Shown piece after piece: positions 6,773 to 8,205 of a DNA stretch of 8,205 nucleotides. The notes below the pieces were generated by a model. The model made no database searches and was not told where the DNA came from. It worked only from the letters and a program-made list of their open reading frames with translations. The stretch spans positions 1 through 8,205 of the forward strand of contig JAGHVP010000130.1 of the NCBI GenBank assembly GCA_018064305.1, written 5' to 3'. The stretch is from Candidatus Equibacterium intestinale. GTDB lineage: Bacteria; Bacteroidota; Bacteroidia; Bacteroidales; UBA932. Position 1 is the stretch's first letter, and each line of letters starts with the position of its first letter. The translations under genes and the position numbers were made by a program.

Positions 6773-7474
6773 ATGGAGCCCGGCACCGACAGATTCGCAA
6801 TCACAGACTTTCCGGTGGAGGAACTGCATTCCTTCACGGGGCAGGATTTCCTGGAGATTGCAGTGCTTATGAAAGTGCTGAGCCCGACATGTTCGTTTGA
6901 CAAAGCCGCCCTTGAGGCAGTTATGGCAGACCCGTCAAGCCATCTGTTTGTGATGCGCCACTCCGGAGCAGTTAAGACCGAGCCAGGCATTGTTGCAAAC
7001 GACGACGCCGGTGCAGTTAAGACCGCGCCAGGCATTGTTGCAAACGGCGACGCCGGCCCGGTTCACAGGCCCGGCCGCATCATAGGATGCTGCACGATAT
7101 GCCTTTTCGCATCCCCCACCTGGTTGAAGGCATCGCTCGAGGATGTTGCGGTACTCACTTTCTTCCAGGGGCACGGACTCGGCCGGCTGCTGGTTGAAAA
7201 TTCTCTCTGGATGGTGCGCAGCATGGTCAGCCAAAAGGCCATTGAAGAAGGGCTGCCTCGGGATTCGCAGCAGGAGCAACAGGAGCCGCAGGCAAAGCAG
7301 GAGCAGCATCAGAGATTCTCATGGAAACTAGGTGCTTGCCGCCAGAAGCCTGACATCCAGCCGAAGATCCATGTCCAGCTTACGTCCAAGCCGCAACGCA
7401 AGGCCGCAAACGCTCTCTACCTTTCGCTCGGATTCACGCAGAAAGAGACCAACGTCTACGTTTTGGACATCTAG
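6773..7474 (+). CDS. GNAT-family N-acetyltransferase with two repeat-rich insertions
   Basis: The N-terminal part (FLEIAVLMKVLSPTCSFDKAALEAVM, 26-51) and the core RIIGCCTICLFASPTWLKASLEDVAVL (102-128) are followed by the acetyl-CoA loop QGHGLGRLL (132-140, Q-x-x-G-x-G). The end is IHVQLTSKPQRKAANALYLSLGF (199-221) and ETNVYVLDI. Together these are a complete GNAT fold, transferring acetyl from acetyl-CoA to an amine; the substrate is unknown. Two stretches do not belong to the usual fold. Residues 64-101 contain a 15-residue unit repeated twice (GAVKTEPGIVANDDA, then GAVKTAPGIVANGDA). Residues 152-197 are hydrophilic and Gln/Glu/Lys-rich (QQEQQEPQAKQEQHQ). Without them the protein would be about 150 residues, the usual length. 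It starts 26 bp after trmD with no separate promoter seen, so is probably co-transcribed. The frame is intact, but activity with these inserts is unproven. Confidence 0.85.
   Translation: MEPGTDRFAITDFPVEELHSFTGQDFLEIAVLMKVLSPTCSFDKAALEAVMADPSSHLFVMRHSGAVKTEPGIVANDDAGAVKTAPGIVANGDAGPVHRPGRIIGCCTICLFASPTWLKASLEDVAVLTFFQGHGLGRLLVENSLWMVRSMVSQKAIEEGLPRDSQQEQQEPQAKQEQHQRFSWKLGACRQKPDIQPKIHVQLTSKPQRKAANALYLSLGFTQKETNVYVLDI
6965..7054 (+). repeat. 45-bp in-frame tandem duplication in the GNAT gene
   Basis: Two adjacent 45-bp units (6965-7009 and 7010-7054) differ at only a few bases and encode 15-residue copies differing at two positions (Glu/Ala and Asp/Gly). A short GPV stub after the second copy may be the start of a decayed third. 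The low divergence suggests a recent duplication. Confidence 0.92.
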
Positions 7475-7487
7475 CCGGTTCCAGCCG

Positions 7488-7678
7488 GCATTTCTGCCGC
7501 ACTTTTCGTGGCAACGGGCAAGTTTCAGCGGCAATAACCGCCATTCTTGCTGCAGTTTGACTGCTCCGGGCACGATTATGCGGCATATTTGACGTGTGTA
7601 TCCAAGTGTATTCACGTTTTTGCTTCTAGCAGTGGTACTTTGAGGTACCGCTAGAACAAAATCTTACGCTGGCAGCAA
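7488..7678. repeat. Modular repeat unit 1 (191 bp, full type)
   Basis: This unit begins 13 bases after the GNAT stop. Its left half (7488-7556, 69 bp) recurs almost unchanged in units 2 and 3; its right half (7557-7678) recurs only in unit 3. Overall it differs from unit 3 at about 11 of 191 positions with no indels. Unit edges are complementary: TTTCTGCC at the left (7491-7498) and GGCAGCAA at the right (7671-7678), 7 of 8 bases pairing. Internally, TGCCGC and GCGGCA form an inverted pair, followed by a GCGG-CAATAA-CCGC hairpin. The right half has a TCTAGC...GCTAGA inverted repeat (7625-7655) with two imperfect pairs. No coding signal or transposase is evident. Confidence 0.88.
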
Positions 7679-7686
7679 CCATGATG

Positions 7687-7885
7687 GCATTGCTGCCGCA
7701 CTTTTCGTGGCAACGGGCAAGTTTCAGCGGCAATAACCGCCATTCTTGCTGCAGTCATGCTGACCGCTGGTTCATCGACTCTGTTCGGGGGAGCGTTGCC
7801 ATCAAATCGCCCCGATTTCATATCTGTACCCTCAAACTGGGTTATTATTCCCTCATAATACCCCGATGTCATTATCTGGCAGCAA
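7687..7885. repeat. Modular repeat unit 2 (variant right half)
   Basis: The 69-bp left module (7687-7755) is the same as in units 1 and 3 apart from one base (TTGCTGCC instead of TTTCTGCC), and the unit ends in the same GGCAGCAA (7878-7885). Its edge octamers are perfect reverse complements. The sequence between (7756-7877) is unrelated to the right half of the other units. It has its own symmetric elements: AAATCG-CCC-CGATTT (7804-7818) and a GGGTTATTAT...ATAATACCC stem (7839-7863). The conserved ends with a replaced interior suggest a modular or mobile unit rather than simple tandem duplication. Confidence 0.85.
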
Positions 7886-7892
7886 TCTGACT

Positions 7893-8083
7893 GCATTTCT
7901 GCCGCACTTTTCGTGGCAACGGGCAAGTTTCAGCGGCAATAACCGCCATTCTTGCTGCAGTTTGACTGCTCCGAACTCGATTCTGCGGCATATTTGACGT
8001 GTGTATTCAAGTGAATTTACGTTTTTGCTTCTAGCGGTAGTACTTTGGGGTACCGCTAGAACAAAATCTTATGCTGGCAGCAA
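7893..8083. repeat. Modular repeat unit 3 (191 bp, full type)
   Basis: This unit has the same length as unit 1 and is about 94% identical to it, with left module 7893-7961 and right module 7962-8083. Its TCTAGCGGTA/TACCGCTAGA inverted repeat (8030-8060, 11-nt loop) is perfect over 10 bp, whereas unit 1 has a mismatch and a G-T pair there. Unit 3 may therefore be nearer the ancestral or functional form. The bases after it (TGATGACATT...CCGC) weakly resemble the join between units 1 and 2 (TGATGGCATT), as if a fourth unit has decayed. Confidence 0.88.
8030..8060. other. Perfect 10-bp inverted repeat in unit 3
   Basis: Arms TCTAGCGGTA (8030-8039) and TACCGCTAGA (8051-8060) enclose an 11-nt loop. 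The element could form a strong RNA or cruciform hairpin. Neither strand shows a following T-run, so it does not look like an intrinsic terminator. The matching site in unit 1 is 7625-7655. Confidence 0.7.
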
Positions 8084-8205
8084 TTGGTGATGACATTTCC
8101 GCTTCGCTCCATCCCCCCGCACGCAGCTTTCGTCCCGCTTGGGCTGCGCGGCCAGTGCAGTGCAGGAGGGGGCGCTCTCTTCGCTGACGCTCAGGCGCTA
8201 GCTTA

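Larger units (their letters stand above)
7475..8205. other. Gene-free region carrying the repeat array and a GC-rich tail
   Basis: No open frame here has recognisable protein features. The short ones on both strands run across repeat-unit joins and change frame from unit to unit. The first 13 bases follow the GNAT stop, 7488-8083 is the three-unit array, and 8084-8205 is a GC-rich stretch with no assignable function. There is no tRNA, rRNA or transposase gene. Confidence 0.6.

Noticed and set aside
7486..7499. Intrinsic terminator for the GNAT gene (CGGCA-TTTC-TGCCG)
   Set aside because: The stem is only 5 bp and is followed by CAC before a short T-run. The same bases are the start of repeat unit 1, so a dedicated terminator is not supported.
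7651..7926. 91-codon minus-strand open frame across units 2 and 3
   Set aside because: It spans repeat-unit joins, reads the shared 69-bp module in different frames and has no recognisable domain.
7488..7961. CRISPR array
   Set aside because: The repeated element is 69 bp with 130-137 bp between copies. The intervening segments are partly homologous to each other, which does not fit repeats of 25-40 bp with unique 30-40 bp spacers.
7488..8083. Integron cassette array with attC sites
   Set aside because: No RYYYAAC/GTTRRRY core pairs are seen at unit edges, cassettes would carry no genes, and no integrase is present in the window.

Overview
The window looks like a Bacteroidota chromosome, most likely order Bacteroidales. 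Three things point that way: the tRNA methyltransferase carries the CGHYKGID form of its SAM-loop motif; starts lack Shine-Dalgarno sequences; and TAnnTTTG-type -7 boxes lie upstream of the two divergent transcription units. The lineage call is from memory of family sequences, not from a search.

Left two thirds (1-5965, minus strand): five tightly packed genes read right to left. They encode a membrane-bound hydrogenase-4/complex-I-like module in the order hyfB-like, hyfC-like, hyfE-like, hyfF-like, hyfG-like, and the last runs off the left edge. Four are the membrane arm (two antiporter-like subunits, a NuoH-like subunit and a NuoK-containing HyfE-like subunit). The fifth is a fused NuoC/NuoD-type catalytic-arm subunit. 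That subunit has lost the N-terminal CxxC pair that holds the NiFe centre in true hydrogenases, so the operon more likely encodes an Ehr-type (energy-converting-hydrogenase-related) ion-translocating complex than a hydrogen-evolving enzyme. Its partner HyfI/NuoB-like subunit is not in the window. The hyfG-like gene also carries a run of perfectly in-phase 30-bp repeats encoding PGSGRELQFA-type decapeptides.

Middle (5966-6065): a short AT-rich divergent promoter region with a -7-like box on each strand and a 12-bp palindrome.

Right (6066-7474, plus strand): trmD, followed 26 bp later by a GNAT-family acetyltransferase gene. The acetyltransferase core is interrupted by two unusual insertions, one made of a 45-bp (15-residue) tandem duplication and one rich in Gln/Glu. 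Two unrelated genes in one window thus have repeat expansions placed in apparent loops.

Right end (7475-8205): no convincing gene. It contains three consecutive ~190-bp modular repeat units. All three share a nearly invariant 69-bp left half and end in GGCAGCAA, which is complementary to the unit start. The outer two units are about 94% identical over 191 bp, while the middle one has an entirely different right half. This modular array is the most unexplained structure here. The last ~120 bp are GC-rich and uncharacterised.
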